Below are positions 55,390-64,000 of a DNA stretch of 64,000 nucleotides, one piece after another. The translations under genes and the position numbers were made by a program. The notes beneath the pieces were generated by a model. That model was given only the letters and a program-made list of their open reading frames with translations. It was not told the origin of the DNA and ran no database searches. Location: the NCBI GenBank assembly GCA_009838075.1, contig VXSG01000053.1, forward strand, positions 48,716 through 112,715. Direction: 5' to 3'. The stretch's first letter is position 1. Each line of letters starts with the position of its first letter. The stretch is from Boseongicola sp. SB0665_bin_10 (GTDB lineage: Bacteria; Pseudomonadota; Alphaproteobacteria; Rhodobacterales; Rhodobacteraceae).

Positions 55390-57081
55390 TCATATCTCGT
55401 CTCCGAAATGCTTCATGACCAGCCGGATCGGGTTGGGCGCCGCCTGCCCGAGCCCGCAGATGGAGGCGTCGGCCATGACCTGGCAAAGATCTTCCAGGAG
55501 ATCCTGGTCCCAGGAATCGCGCTCCATGAGTTTCACGGCCTTCTCGCACCCCACGCGGCACGGGGTGCACTGGCCGCAACTCTCGTCCTCGAAGAACTTC
55601 AGCATGTTCAGCGCGGCGTCGCGGGCCCTGTCCCGGTCCGAAAGGACGACCACGGCGGCGGATCCGATGAAGGTGCCGTGGGGCTGGAGCGCGTCGAAGT
55701 CCAGCGGAACGTCGTCCAGCGACGCCGGCAGCAACCCGGCGGACGGCCCCCCCGGCTGGTATGCCTTGAACCCGTGCCCCTCCGCCATGCCGCCCGCAGC
55801 CTCGATGACGTCGAGAATGGTGGATCCTGCCGGAAGAAGATACACGCCAGGATGTGCAACCCGTCCCGAGACGGAATAGCTGCGCAGGCCCTTGCGCCCG
55901 TTCCTTTCGGTCGCGTTCAGGCATTCCGGTCCCTCGCGGCATACCCTTGCGACCCAATGGAGGGTCTCGACGTTGTGCACGAGCGTCGGACGCCCGAAGA
56001 CGCCCACCTCAGCCACGAAGGGCGGACGATGGCGCGGAAGGCCGCGCTTGCCTTCGATCGATTCGATCATCGCGCTTTCCTCGCCGCAAATATACGCGCC
56101 TGCACCCCGCCGAAGATCGATGTGGCCCGGGGCCACGATGCCTTCGGCTTCGAGCCTTGCGATTTCGCGACGGAGAATCTCCAGGATCGCGGGGTATTCG
56201 TCACGCATGTAGATGAAGCAGGTTTCCGCCTCCACGGCCCAGGCCGCCACCAGCATGCCTTCAAGGAAGAGATGCGGCGTGCGCTCGAGGTAGTAGCGGT
56301 CCTTGAAGGTGCCGGGCTCGCCTTCATCACCGTTCACGGCGAGGTAGCGCGGACCGGGATTGGCCCTGACAAAGCCCCATTTCCTGCCGCTCGGAAAGCC
56401 GGCACCGCCGAGCCCGCGCAGCCCGCTGTCAAGGACCGCCTGCTGCACGTCCTCCCATCTGCCGCTCTCACGCAATCTCAAGAGCGTCTCGTAACCGCAT
56501 GATTCCTTGTAGGTTTCGAAGTCCTCGTATTCCGGGATCTCGGCGTGTGTCCGCCCGGCGGAGATTGCCCCCTGGACCTTTTCCAGCGTCGCGTGGTCGA
56601 TATGGCAATGGCCCAGTTCCAGCGTGGGCGCGGCATCGCACCGGCCCATGCAGGGCGCGCGGATCACGCGAACCCTGGATGCATCGAGGCCCTCTTCCAG
56701 GGCCAGCCTGAGTTGTGCCGAACCGGCCAGTTCGCAGGACAGTGAATCGCAGACCCGCACGGTAAGTTCGGGAGGCGGCGTCTCGCCTTCCTTCACAACG
56801 TCGAAATGGGCATAGAATGTCGCGACTTCGTACACTTCCGTCTGGGCAAGCCGCATCTCCTCGGCGAGCGCCGCAATATGGGCTGCCGAAAGATGGCCGT
56901 ACCTGTCCTGCACGAGGTGCAAATGCTCGATGAGCAGGTCACGGCGACGCGGCCGGTCACCAAGAAGCGCACGGATTTCGGCCAGTGATTTCTCGTCGAC
57001 CTGGCGACCCTTGGGCGCATGTCGGCTTCGCCCCGTACGTCCTTGTTTCCAAACGCCCTTTTGATCGTCCAGTGGTGCCAT
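55390..57081 (-). CDS. fdsB: formate dehydrogenase gamma-beta fusion (NuoE/NuoF-like diaphorase)
   Basis: A 563-residue fusion of two subunits that are separate in classical FdsGBA. Residues 25-185 are NuoE/FdsG-like, with a 2Fe-2S site in CDSLSCELAG and APCMGRCDAAP. The rest is NuoF/FdsB-like: FMN/NADH site GGAGFPSGRKW and GEPGTFKDRYYLERTPH, ICGEESAMIESIEGKRG, and the 4Fe-4S motif ESCGQCTPCRVGCEK. It passes electrons from FdsA to NAD. About 135 bases separate it from fdsA. Confidence 0.92.
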   Translation of the reverse strand: MAPLDDQKGVWKQGRTGRSRHAPKGRQVDEKSLAEIRALLGDRPRRRDLLIEHLHLVQDRYGHLSAAHIAALAEEMRLAQTEVYEVATFYAHFDVVKEGETPPPELTVRVCDSLSCELAGSAQLRLALEEGLDASRVRVIRAPCMGRCDAAPTLELGHCHIDHATLEKVQGAISAGRTHAEIPEYEDFETYKESCGYETLLRLRESGRWEDVQQAVLDSGLRGLGGAGFPSGRKWGFVRANPGPRYLAVNGDEGEPGTFKDRYYLERTPHLFLEGMLVAAWAVEAETCFIYMRDEYPAILEILRREIARLEAEGIVAPGHIDLRRGAGAYICGEESAMIESIEGKRGLPRHRPPFVAEVGVFGRPTLVHNVETLHWVARVCREGPECLNATERNGRKGLRSYSVSGRVAHPGVYLLPAGSTILDVIEAAGGMAEGHGFKAYQPGGPSAGLLPASLDDVPLDFDALQPHGTFIGSAAVVVLSDRDRARDAALNMLKFFEDESCGQCTPCRVGCEKAVKLMERDSWDQDLLEDLCQVMADASICGLGQAAPNPIRLVMKHFGDEI

Positions 57082-57162
57082 GCGCGCTCCCGTCCCGGCG
57101 CAGCTTGCATTCAGGAGAACATATCGTCAAATCAAAAAAGCGAATTGTTTGATAGGAACTCC

Positions 57163-58050
57163 TTATTGCTCTGTCGGTGCGACGATGCTCCGGAGCGCTT
57201 CGACCACGGGGATCCCCCGACTGCGTCTCGGAGTCACGAGGGCCACTGGCTTCGAGACCTCCGGCTCGATGATGGGCAACAGGACCGCGCCGCCCAGCGT
57301 GCCGAGCGAGTCGACCAGAACCTGTGGAAGAACGGTTGCCCCCATTCCCTCTCGCGCCATGGCGATCGCGGCGATGAAGCCGCTTGTTTCGGCGACAATG
57401 GAGGGGTGTGCGCCTACGCTCTCGAACACGTGGTCAAGAATCCGGCGGTTCTGCATTTCGGGTTCCAGAAGAATGAGCGGCATTTCCGCGGCCTCCGCCC
57501 AGGTGACGGTCCCTGCGCCGGGAGACGCCAGATGCTCGGGTGCAAAGAGGATGTATTGCTCGTCGTACAATCGTTCCACGCGCAGAAGATCGGTGGACGC
57601 ACCTTCCGAATACGTCAGTCCTGCATCGAAGCGTCCGTCGTCCACTCCTTGCTGGATGGCAAGGGAGTTGGTCGTCTCGATTCGCGGGCGAATTCCCGGG
57701 AATCGAGCACGGAGCCTGTTGGCCGCCAAGGCGGCATAGGCCGACGACGTCGGAATGGTGCCGATCATGAGCGCCCCGGTGACCTCGCCCTTGGCCGCGC
57801 GGACTTCCTCCTCCAGAGTGCGAACCCTGTCCAGAATTGCACGAGCATGCGCCACCACGGTCTCGCCTTCCGCAGTCAGCCCCTGGAACCGGTTGCCGCG
57901 CTTGACGATCTGGATGCCCAGACGATCTTCAAGCTGGCGAATGCGCATGGAGAACGCCGGCTGGGAAAGACCGCAATCGCTCGCGGCGCGCGCGAAGTGG
58001 CGATGGCGCGTCAGCGCCAGCAGGCAATCAAGGTCCCTGAGGTCGAGCAT
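57163..58050 (-). CDS. LysR-family regulator upstream of formate dehydrogenase
   Basis: A 295-residue LysR regulator with an N-terminal winged helix-turn-helix (HFARAASDCGLSQPAFSMRI then QLEDRLGIQIVKRGNRFQGL) and a periplasmic-binding-like effector domain. ATG 58050 starts the typical MLDLRDLDCLLALTRHRHFA; a 127-codon upstream extension is arginine-rich and not used. It lies on the same strand, 81 bases before the formate dehydrogenase gene, so it probably regulates it; the effector is unknown. Confidence 0.9.
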   Translation of the reverse strand: MLDLRDLDCLLALTRHRHFARAASDCGLSQPAFSMRIRQLEDRLGIQIVKRGNRFQGLTAEGETVVAHARAILDRVRTLEEEVRAAKGEVTGALMIGTIPTSSAYAALAANRLRARFPGIRPRIETTNSLAIQQGVDDGRFDAGLTYSEGASTDLLRVERLYDEQYILFAPEHLASPGAGTVTWAEAAEMPLILLEPEMQNRRILDHVFESVGAHPSIVAETSGFIAAIAMAREGMGATVLPQVLVDSLGTLGGAVLLPIIEPEVSKPVALVTPRRSRGIPVVEALRSIVAPTEQ

Positions 58051-58289
58051 GTGCAACTTCCCGCCGGTCCGTGATGCACATGAACACGCGACGGTGCAAG
58101 GGGCGCGCGCACCAGGTGCCATCACAGCTCTCATCCTGGTCCAGACGGCCTCCAAGGTGTCCGGGTCATGGGCCAAGGCGCGCCAGAAAATGTTGATGCT
58201 GCCCGTGCCCCGGGTCGCGCGAACATCATCGGAGGCGGCCCGCGCGCGAGGCGCGGGCGCGGCGTCGTCCAGCAGCGAAACAGTGCCCG

Positions 58290-59111
58290 TCAGACCAGCG
58301 CGATCACGCGGCAGGGTCCGCCCGTTCCGCCTTGATGCTTGGGCGCACCGACGACAAGGGTTGCGCCGGTCGCGGGCAGCTGATCGAGATTCGCCATGTT
58401 CTCGACCGCCCAGCGGTTGGCGGGCAGCCAACGGTAGTGAGCGGCGAAATCGGCGGAGGGCCCGTAATCGATGGACAGCGTATCCACGCCGACGCCGCCC
58501 GCCTCGGTGTCGTCCAGAAGCATCTGGACAGCTTCAACGTGGAAGCCGGGAAAGTGCATCCTGCCTTCGTCGTCGGCATTGCGGAACCCCGGCGTTCCGA
58601 GCCGTGCCTGCCACCCGGAATTCTGCGCAACGCAGGCGCCTGCCGGGATCGGGCCGTTTGCGGCAGTCCAGTCGGCCAGGTCGTCCGGCGTCACCTGGGC
58701 GTCCGGGTTGGCATCCGCCTTCTCGCGAATGTCGACGATGACCAGGGGGCAGACCAGTGACTGGACCGGAACCTCGTCGACCGACGTGCCCCCGTCAGTG
58801 AAGTGCAGCGGCACATCGATATGCGTACCGGTATGCTCGTTCACGCGGATCTCCTTGAGGTTGAAGCTGTGTTCCGCGTAGTTGAAGATCTGTTCGTCGA
58901 AGTACTGCTGTTCGCCGAAATAGGTCGGGAAGTCGTATGTGCGCGTGTGGGTCACATCGATCACCCGGCTGGGGGTCTGGGCCATGAGCGGCCGGGTCGG
59001 CACAACGCTCGCGGCAACGATCGCGGCACCAGCGGCGGCTGACCCGCGAAACAGGTCCCGGCGGTTCAGGGCCTTGCCCTTGACGTATTCCATGGTGACT
59101 GGATGGCACAT
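58290..59111 (-). CDS. Tat-exported cyclase-family hydrolase (kynurenine formamidase/isatin hydrolase-like)
   Basis: A 273-residue protein of the metal-dependent cyclase family. The diagnostic HxGTHxDxPxHF reads EHTGTHIDVPLHF near residue 95. The N-terminus is a twin-arginine signal (NRRDLFRGSAAAGAAIVAAS ending in AQT), so the enzyme is probably periplasmic. Relatives hydrolyse N-formylkynurenine, isatin or lactam-like rings; the exact substrate is unknown. AAGGAGAGAGA precedes ATG 59111. It stands between LysR and mdeB. Confidence 0.85.
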   Translation of the reverse strand: MCHPVTMEYVKGKALNRRDLFRGSAAAGAAIVAASVVPTRPLMAQTPSRVIDVTHTRTYDFPTYFGEQQYFDEQIFNYAEHSFNLKEIRVNEHTGTHIDVPLHFTDGGTSVDEVPVQSLVCPLVIVDIREKADANPDAQVTPDDLADWTAANGPIPAGACVAQNSGWQARLGTPGFRNADDEGRMHFPGFHVEAVQMLLDDTEAGGVGVDTLSIDYGPSADFAAHYRWLPANRWAVENMANLDQLPATGATLVVGAPKHQGGTGGPCRVIALV

Positions 59112-59145
59112 GTCTCTCTCCTTGTTCCTATGTGTTTCTCCTGAG

Positions 59146-61518
59146 TTAGCCCACGAGCCGCACGGGTCGACCCGCCGTCATTTCGTCAACCGCCGCAACG
59201 ATGCCGTCTGCGTCGATCCCGTAGTGGCGGTAGAGGTCGGAAACGCGCCCGGTCTGGCCAAAATGCTCGACCCCCAGCGGCACGGTCCGGTGCCCGGCCA
59301 CGGCCCCTAGCCAGCCAAGTGTCAGCGGGTGGCCGTCGATGACGGTCACGATCGTGCTGTCGCGTGGAACTGGTGCCAGCATGCGCTCGATCCAGGCGCG
59401 AGCGCCAATGTGGCCCCGTTGACGGGCGCGCTTGGCGGCAGTCCAGCCTGCGTTCAGCCGGTCGGCGGAAGTGATCGCCAGCACGCCAATGTCGCGCCGG
59501 TCCTGGCCGATGCGACCCGCGGCCTCGACAACGTCGGGGGCCACCGCGCCCTGATAGGCGAGGATCACGTCCGGGTTGGGGCCAGGGCGGCGAAGCCAAT
59601 AGGCCCCGTCGATCACGCCTTGGTCGAACTCCGCATCGGGGCTGCGCAGCGCTTGCTCAACGGGCCGGGTCGAAAGACGCAGGTAGACCGAGCCGCCGGT
59701 TTCGTCCCGCAGCCAGGTGCGCTCGTCCGGATCGCCTTCGCCATCGCGCTGGAGGTAGTCAAAGGACCATTCCATGATCCGCGCGATCTCGTCGGCGTAG
59801 GCGGGCTCGAAACTGGCTAGGCCGTCTTGCGAGATGCCGATCAGAGGCGTGCCGATGGACTGGTGCGCGCCGCCTTCGGGGGCAAGCGTGACGCCCGAGG
59901 GCGTGCCCGCGATGATGAAGCGCGCATCCTGGAAGCAGGCATAGTTCAGCGCGTCGAGGCCGCGGCACACGAAGGGGTCATAGACCGTGCCAATGGGGAT
60001 CAGCCGCTCTCCGAACAGCGAATGCGACAACCCGGCAGCGGCCAGCACCAGGAACAGGTTCATCTCCGCGATACCCAGTTCAAGGTGCTGACCATCCGGG
60101 GAGAAAGCCCACCTTTGCGTCGACGGGACCTGCGCGTCCCTGAACGTGTCGCCACGCGTGTCACGGGAATACAGGCCCCGCCGGTTGACCCATGGCCCCA
60201 GCCCGGTGGACACCGTCACGTCCGGAGCCGTGGTCACGATCCGGTCTGACAAGGGACCATCTGATTTCGCTATGCCGTCGAGGATCTTGCCGAAAGCCAT
60301 CTGGGTCGAAATCGCCCGATCTGCGGGCGCCGCCAGCGTGGGCGCCGGAACCGCGGGCGACGTGTGGCGGCGTGGACCCTTGGCGAAAAACGGTGCTGCC
60401 TCGATGGCTGCCTTGGCCTTCGGCGCATCCTGCAAGGCCGCATCGACCGCCCACTCCGCACCCTCGGCGACACCAAGGCTTGCCTTGAGATCCGCGATCT
60501 GCGCTGCCGTCATGATGCCCGCGTGATTGTCCTTGTGCCCGGCCAGAGGTGTCCCCCAACCCTTGACCGTGTAGGCCAGGAACAGCGTCGGACGGTCGTC
60601 GTCGATCGCGCCGAAGGCCTCCGTCAGGCTTTCAAGGCAATGCCCGCCCAGATCGGTCATGAGCGCGGCCAGTTCCTCGTCGCTGCGCCGTTCGAGCAAG
60701 GCCGTCACGTCGCCCCGATCGCCGATGTCATCCATGAGACGCGCCCGCCAGGCCTCACGGCCCTGGAAGGTCAGGACCGAGAAATCCGCGTTCGGGCAAT
60801 TGTCGATCCAGTCGCGCAGGCGGTCACCGCCCGGTTCCTCGAAGGCGGCCCGCTGCCGCGCCCCGTGTTTCAGCCGCACGATGTTCCAGCCGAAAGAGGC
60901 AAAGATCGCCTCGAGCCGCGCCCAAAGACCTTCGTGCACGATCCCGTCCAGCGACTGGCGGTTATAGTCGATGATCCACCAGCAATTGCGGATATCGTGC
61001 TTCCAGCCCTCCAGCAGGCATTCAGAGATGTTGCCCTCGTCCATCTCCGCATCGCCGATCAGGGCGACCATCCGGCCTTTGGGACGGTCGGACCAGCCTT
61101 TCGCGGCGACGTAGTCCTGGATCAAGGACGCAAAGGCCGTGATCGCCACGCCCAGACCAACCGAGCCGGTGGAGAAATCCACGTCGTCGATATCCTTGGT
61201 CCGCGACGGGTAACTCTGTGCACCGCCGTAGCCGCGGAAGGCTTCCAGCTTCGCCTGCGTCTGCTGCCCCGCAAGATACTGGATGGCGTGAAAGGCGGGC
61301 GCGGCGTGAGGTTTGACCGCCACGCGGTCCTCGGGCCGCAAAGTCCGGAAATAGAGCGCCGTCAGGATCGACACCATCGAGGCACTGCTGGCCTGATGGC
61401 CGCCAACCTTGACGTCGCCGTCTTCCCTTTCGCGCAACGCATTGGCGTTGTGGATCGTCCACATCGCCGTCCAAAGCACCTGCCGCTCGATGTCGTGAAG
61501 CGTGGCGATGTCGGTCAT
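59146..61518 (-). CDS. mdeB: AceE-like 2-oxo acid dehydrogenase E1 component, MdeB-like
   Basis: A 790-residue thiamine-diphosphate enzyme of the homodimeric pyruvate dehydrogenase E1 type. The TPP/Mg site is GDAEMDEGN at residues 155-163 followed by WWIIDYNRQSLDG; the transketolase-like middle domain has LGIAEMNLFLVLAAAGLSHS. It is shorter than housekeeping AceE (about 886). No E2 or E3 gene is adjacent. In Pseudomonas mdeB, next to mdeA, encodes such an E1 that acts on 2-oxobutyrate from methionine; the same mdeR-A-B arrangement here supports that role. Four bases after mdeA. Confidence 0.85.
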   Translation of the reverse strand: MTDIATLHDIERQVLWTAMWTIHNANALREREDGDVKVGGHQASSASMVSILTALYFRTLRPEDRVAVKPHAAPAFHAIQYLAGQQTQAKLEAFRGYGGAQSYPSRTKDIDDVDFSTGSVGLGVAITAFASLIQDYVAAKGWSDRPKGRMVALIGDAEMDEGNISECLLEGWKHDIRNCWWIIDYNRQSLDGIVHEGLWARLEAIFASFGWNIVRLKHGARQRAAFEEPGGDRLRDWIDNCPNADFSVLTFQGREAWRARLMDDIGDRGDVTALLERRSDEELAALMTDLGGHCLESLTEAFGAIDDDRPTLFLAYTVKGWGTPLAGHKDNHAGIMTAAQIADLKASLGVAEGAEWAVDAALQDAPKAKAAIEAAPFFAKGPRRHTSPAVPAPTLAAPADRAISTQMAFGKILDGIAKSDGPLSDRIVTTAPDVTVSTGLGPWVNRRGLYSRDTRGDTFRDAQVPSTQRWAFSPDGQHLELGIAEMNLFLVLAAAGLSHSLFGERLIPIGTVYDPFVCRGLDALNYACFQDARFIIAGTPSGVTLAPEGGAHQSIGTPLIGISQDGLASFEPAYADEIARIMEWSFDYLQRDGEGDPDERTWLRDETGGSVYLRLSTRPVEQALRSPDAEFDQGVIDGAYWLRRPGPNPDVILAYQGAVAPDVVEAAGRIGQDRRDIGVLAITSADRLNAGWTAAKRARQRGHIGARAWIERMLAPVPRDSTIVTVIDGHPLTLGWLGAVAGHRTVPLGVEHFGQTGRVSDLYRHYGIDADGIVAAVDEMTAGRPVRLVG

Positions 61519-61522
61519 GCAC

Positions 61523-62836
61523 TCACTCCGCCGCTTGCATGGCGCCAGCAGCAGCGCGGCGGAAAGCCTGGTCCAGATCGCGGATCAGATCGTCTGGATG
61601 CTCCAGTCCGACGCTCAGCCGGATCAGCCCTTCGGTCACGCCCGCGATGTCGCGCGCGGATTCCGGCACGCCTGAATGCGTGGTCGAGGCGGGGTGGCAC
61701 ACGAGCGATTCCGAACCGCCGAGGGACACCGCCAGCTTGAAGATCTGCATGTTGTTGATGATGCGGAAGGCGAGCGCGCGGTCATCCTCCACCACGAATG
61801 AAAAGGTCGACCCCGGCCCGGTGCATTGCGTTGCGTAAACCCTTGCAGCGCGGTCGGTTTCCGGCATCTCGGGATGCAGGACCCGGGCCGGGATGACGTC
61901 ATTCTCCGCCAGCCATTTCGCGACGGCCCGCCCGCTCTCCGCTGCCCGTTCCATCCGCAGCGCCAACGTCTCCATCGACCGGGAAAGCATCCACGATGAA
62001 TGCGGGTCAAGCTGGAACCCGTAGGCCGAGCGTGTCTGGCGGATCGGCTTCAGAACATCCTTTGACCCGGTGATCCCGCCCGCCACTAGGTCGGAATGGC
62101 CACCGACATATTTCGTCAGCGAATAGACGCAGATGTCCGCACCCATTTCGATGGGCCTTTGGAACACCGGCCCGAGCATGGTGTTGTCCACCACCATGAG
62201 CGGGATTTCCGATGTCGCGACGGCCAAGGCGTCCACCACGCGCCGCACCATCGCAAGGTCAATGAGCGCATTGGTCGGGTTCGCGGGTGTCTCCAGATAG
62301 ATCATCTTGACCGGCCCATGCCGGGCTGCCTTCTCAAGCGCATAGGTCAGCGCGCCTTCGTCCATGCCGTCGGTGAAGGGAATGGGCTTGATGCCCCATT
62401 GCGGGAAGACCTTGCCCAGAATCGTTTCGGTCCCGCCATAGAGCGGCGTGTAGTGCACCACCGCATCGCCGGGGCGCAGATAGGCCAGCGCCACGGCCGA
62501 GATGGCAGCCATTCCGGACGAGGTCAGCAGCGCCGTCCCCGCCCCGTCGTACAGGGCCAGACGATCCTCGACGATTTCGGTATTGGGATGGTTGAAGCGA
62601 GAATAGACAAGCCCCCCGGCCCCCATGCCTTCAGGCGCGGGCTTGCGGCCCGCGACGACATCAAAGAACCTCGCCCCTTGCTCGGCTGTCTCGAACGCAA
62701 AGGTCGAGGTCAGGAAAACCGGTGGCTTGACCGCGCCTTCTGACAGCGAGGGATCGTACCCATAGGCGGTCATCTGCGTCGCGGGATGCAGGTCGCGTCC
62801 CTCGAGCCGCCGACGCCGGAAATCCTTGCGTTTCAT
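61523..62836 (-). CDS. mdeA: methionine gamma-lyase / cystathionine gamma-lyase-type PLP enzyme, MdeA-like
   Basis: A 437-residue Cys/Met-metabolism PLP enzyme. The PLP Lys is Lys242 in YSLTKYVGGHSD, phosphate-binding TSSGMAAISAVALAYL lies at about 105-120, and METP-type YLETPANPTNALIDL at about 180. True methionine gamma-lyases carry Cys in YGCT (Cys116 of P. putida); here the motif is PLYGGTE with Gly135, as in cystathionine-type relatives. The position next to mdeB and mdeR favours 2-oxobutyrate release from methionine, homoserine or cystathionine. GAGG precedes the ATG. Confidence 0.82.
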   Translation of the reverse strand: MKRKDFRRRRLEGRDLHPATQMTAYGYDPSLSEGAVKPPVFLTSTFAFETAEQGARFFDVVAGRKPAPEGMGAGGLVYSRFNHPNTEIVEDRLALYDGAGTALLTSSGMAAISAVALAYLRPGDAVVHYTPLYGGTETILGKVFPQWGIKPIPFTDGMDEGALTYALEKAARHGPVKMIYLETPANPTNALIDLAMVRRVVDALAVATSEIPLMVVDNTMLGPVFQRPIEMGADICVYSLTKYVGGHSDLVAGGITGSKDVLKPIRQTRSAYGFQLDPHSSWMLSRSMETLALRMERAAESGRAVAKWLAENDVIPARVLHPEMPETDRAARVYATQCTGPGSTFSFVVEDDRALAFRIINNMQIFKLAVSLGGSESLVCHPASTTHSGVPESARDIAGVTEGLIRLSVGLEHPDDLIRDLDQAFRRAAAGAMQAAE

Positions 62837-62891
62837 CTTGTCCTCTGTCTTATCTTGGCTTGCGAAGGCAGTATGGCACTAGTCAACGCGC

Positions 62892-62919
62892 AAAATCTCA
62901 CCTAAATTGATGAGAAATT
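62892..62919. promoter_or_regulatory. inverted repeat in the mdeA-mdeR gap, possible Lrp operator
   Basis: AAAATCTCA (62892-62900) and TGAGAAATT (62911-62919) are inverted with seven of nine pairs, in the AT-rich divergent promoter region. Lrp-family regulators bind such weak AT-rich dyads. Confidence 0.4.
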
Positions 62920-62946
62920 CGAAATCTTTAGTCGGAAGTGACCATA

Positions 62947-63399
62947 ATGGACGAAATTGACAAGAAAATCCTCCATGCCCTTTCGCGCGACGCACGCCGA
63001 AGCGTTGAAAGCGTGGCTGAAGAGATCGGACTGTCGACCACGCCGACCCGCAGGCGGATCAAGAACCTCGAGGCCGGCGGGATCATCCGCCGCTACACTG
63101 TCGATGTCGACATGGAGCAGGCTGGCTACGGGCTGACCGTCTACGTGTTCATGAAGCTGCAAAGTCGCGACCAGACGACGATCGCGACGTTTGAGAACAA
63201 GATCCTGCATCTGCCTGAAGTGACAGCCTGTGCCCTGGTCACAGGTCCGCACGACTATGTCCTGACAATGCGCTTCGAGGACATGGAAGCCTACAACCGT
63301 TTCCTGCGATCGGTCCTGTCAGAATTGCCGGGCGTTCTTGGCATCGAGACCAGCGTCGTCATCGGCTCGGTCAAGAACGAAGTCCCTTTGCCCTATTGA
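62947..63399 (+). CDS. mdeR: Lrp/AsnC-family regulator, MdeR-like
   Basis: A 150-residue Lrp-type regulator: N-terminal helix-turn-helix (DEIDKKILHALSRDARRSVE then GLSTTPTRRRIKNLEAGGII) and a C-terminal RAM ligand domain (VTGPHDYVLTMRFEDMEAYN). ATG 62947 is preferred; a GTG nine bases upstream is possible. Divergent from mdeA, as mdeR is in Pseudomonas. Confidence 0.88.
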   Translation: MDEIDKKILHALSRDARRSVESVAEEIGLSTTPTRRRIKNLEAGGIIRRYTVDVDMEQAGYGLTVYVFMKLQSRDQTTIATFENKILHLPEVTACALVTGPHDYVLTMRFEDMEAYNRFLRSVLSELPGVLGIETSVVIGSVKNEVPLPY

Positions 63400-63902
63400 A
63401 GGAAGGCCAAGACACTCGAGAATCGCGCCGCTTAGGCAACCCGCGTCATTCATTCCGGCCAAGAACCGATCCGGCCATGATCGAGGAGGGGCTGCCAAGG
63501 CACCGGAAGATGGCGGCATGATCGCGGAGGCAACGGCGGGATCCCGAACGCGCAACAATGTGTATCAAGAAACAAGAGACCTGAAGCCGCGACACCCGCG
63601 ACTGTCCGCCGGTTTGCGGTCGCCCGAAAGCCGGTGCACCCGCCATCCCTATGTATGTAACTTGTTGAAAGAATTACATATATCACGGGAAGCGGTCCCA
63701 TGCCAGCCATGTCGGTGAGATTGCCGGGCCATTTGAAAGGTGTGACTCCCCCGCAAGCGCGCTGCGCGTCATTCAAGCGACGGTGTTGAGATTCGGCATG
63801 TCATGTCCAGTTCACGATATCGAGCTCGACATTGTCGTTTGCCATTGACAGGCCGCGGAAAGTGATAGGGAATTGCAGATCACGAATGCCGGGAGAGCGC
63901 CT
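63400..63902. other. 500-base gap before the right-edge oxidoreductase
   Basis: Open frames give no recognisable domains. The notable element is TATGTAA (63654-63660) and TTACATA (63674-63680), a 7-base inverted repeat over 27 bases in a locally AT-rich patch, which could be an operator. I found no riboswitch, tRNA or terminator that I can support. Confidence 0.5.
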
Positions 63903-64000
63903 GTGACAAGCCCCTTGCCATCGATCATGCGCGCCATGACTGTCCGCGAACCCGGGGGGCCGGACGTGCTCCAGATCTCGGAACGCCCCTTGCCCCGACC
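63903..64000 (+). CDS. quinone oxidoreductase / zinc-type alcohol dehydrogenase family (5' part, cut by window edge)
   Basis: The first 32 residues of an MDR-superfamily protein; MRAMTVREPGGPDVLQISER is the typical N-terminus of NADPH:quinone reductases. GTG 63903 is used because a GGGAGAG site lies about seven bases upstream; the ATG at 63927 better matches the family start but has no ribosome-binding site. The rest lies beyond the window. Confidence 0.75.
   Translation, partial: MTSPLPSIMRAMTVREPGGPDVLQISERPLPR

Noticed and set aside
59146..61518. Housekeeping pyruvate dehydrogenase E1 (AceE)
   Set aside because: It is about 100 residues shorter than typical AceE, lacks neighbouring E2/E3 genes, and sits in an mdeR-A-B arrangement.
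63400..63902. Possible cobalamin- or SAM-type riboswitch upstream of the right-edge gene
   Set aside because: I looked for conserved core boxes and a nearby paired leader and could not identify any; only a short AT-rich dyad is present.

Overview
The window looks like a chromosomal segment of a high-GC alphaproteobacterium, most likely a marine Rhodobacterales-type organism. The main evidence is the gene content: trimethylamine monooxygenase, TMAO transporter, TMAO demethylase, N-methylglutamate-pathway genes, RutR-type pyrimidine control, fused formate dehydrogenase subunits and an mde methionine locus. I found no rRNA, tRNA, CRISPR array, insertion sequence or prophage. 54 protein-coding genes are supported; two are cut by the window edges (the gmaS-like gene on the left, a quinone-oxidoreductase-like gene on the right).

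Layout. 1-1983 (+): 3' part of gmaS and a coupled cytochrome P450. 2117-18083 (-): a 16-kb unidirectional run reading FAD oxidoreductase, glnT-like synthetase, mgsA, mgsB, mgsC, unknown, nitrilase, unknown, tmm, tmoX, tmoV, tmoW, tdm, with a divergent GntR regulator at 18233. 19358-26215: a stand-alone glutamine amidotransferase and a GlxA-type AraC regulator, divergent from the four-subunit mgdABCD (soxBDAG-like) operon. 26297-31303: an FAH-family hydrolase divergent from a second GntR regulator and a twin-permease ABC importer. 31510-36853 (-): a branched-chain/amide-type Liv importer with a TPR-like protein. 37675-47925: reductive pyrimidine catabolism (ABC importer, dihydropyrimidinase, ureidopropionase-type amidohydrolase, RutR-like regulator, preA, preT). 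48355-49987: a HipBA toxin-antitoxin module. 50648-58050 (-): formate-THF ligase, formate dehydrogenase and a LysR regulator. 58290-59111: a Tat-exported cyclase-family hydrolase. 59146-63399: mdeB, mdeA and divergent mdeR for methionine/2-oxobutyrate catabolism. 63903-64000: start of an oxidoreductase.

How it fits together. TMA is oxidised to TMAO by Tmm, or TMAO is imported by TmoXVW. Tdm splits TMAO into dimethylamine and a C1 unit. Monomethylamine is captured by GmaS as gamma-glutamylmethylamide, converted to N-methylglutamate by MgsABC, and oxidised by MgdABCD to glutamate plus a second C1 unit on tetrahydrofolate. Fhs and formate dehydrogenase then take the C1 units to formate and CO2 with ATP and NADH yield. 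The one step with no recognised gene in the window is dimethylamine to methylamine. The P450 coupled to gmaS is the most interesting candidate for that gap.

Other points worth a look: strong hairpins follow all four solute-binding-protein genes; a consensus RutR operator lies between the amidohydrolase and the TetR gene; the HipBA promoter sits inside a 50-bp inverted repeat; the delta-like subunit of the Mgd complex lacks the usual zinc cysteines; and the MdeA-like enzyme carries Gly where methionine gamma-lyases carry a specificity Cys.
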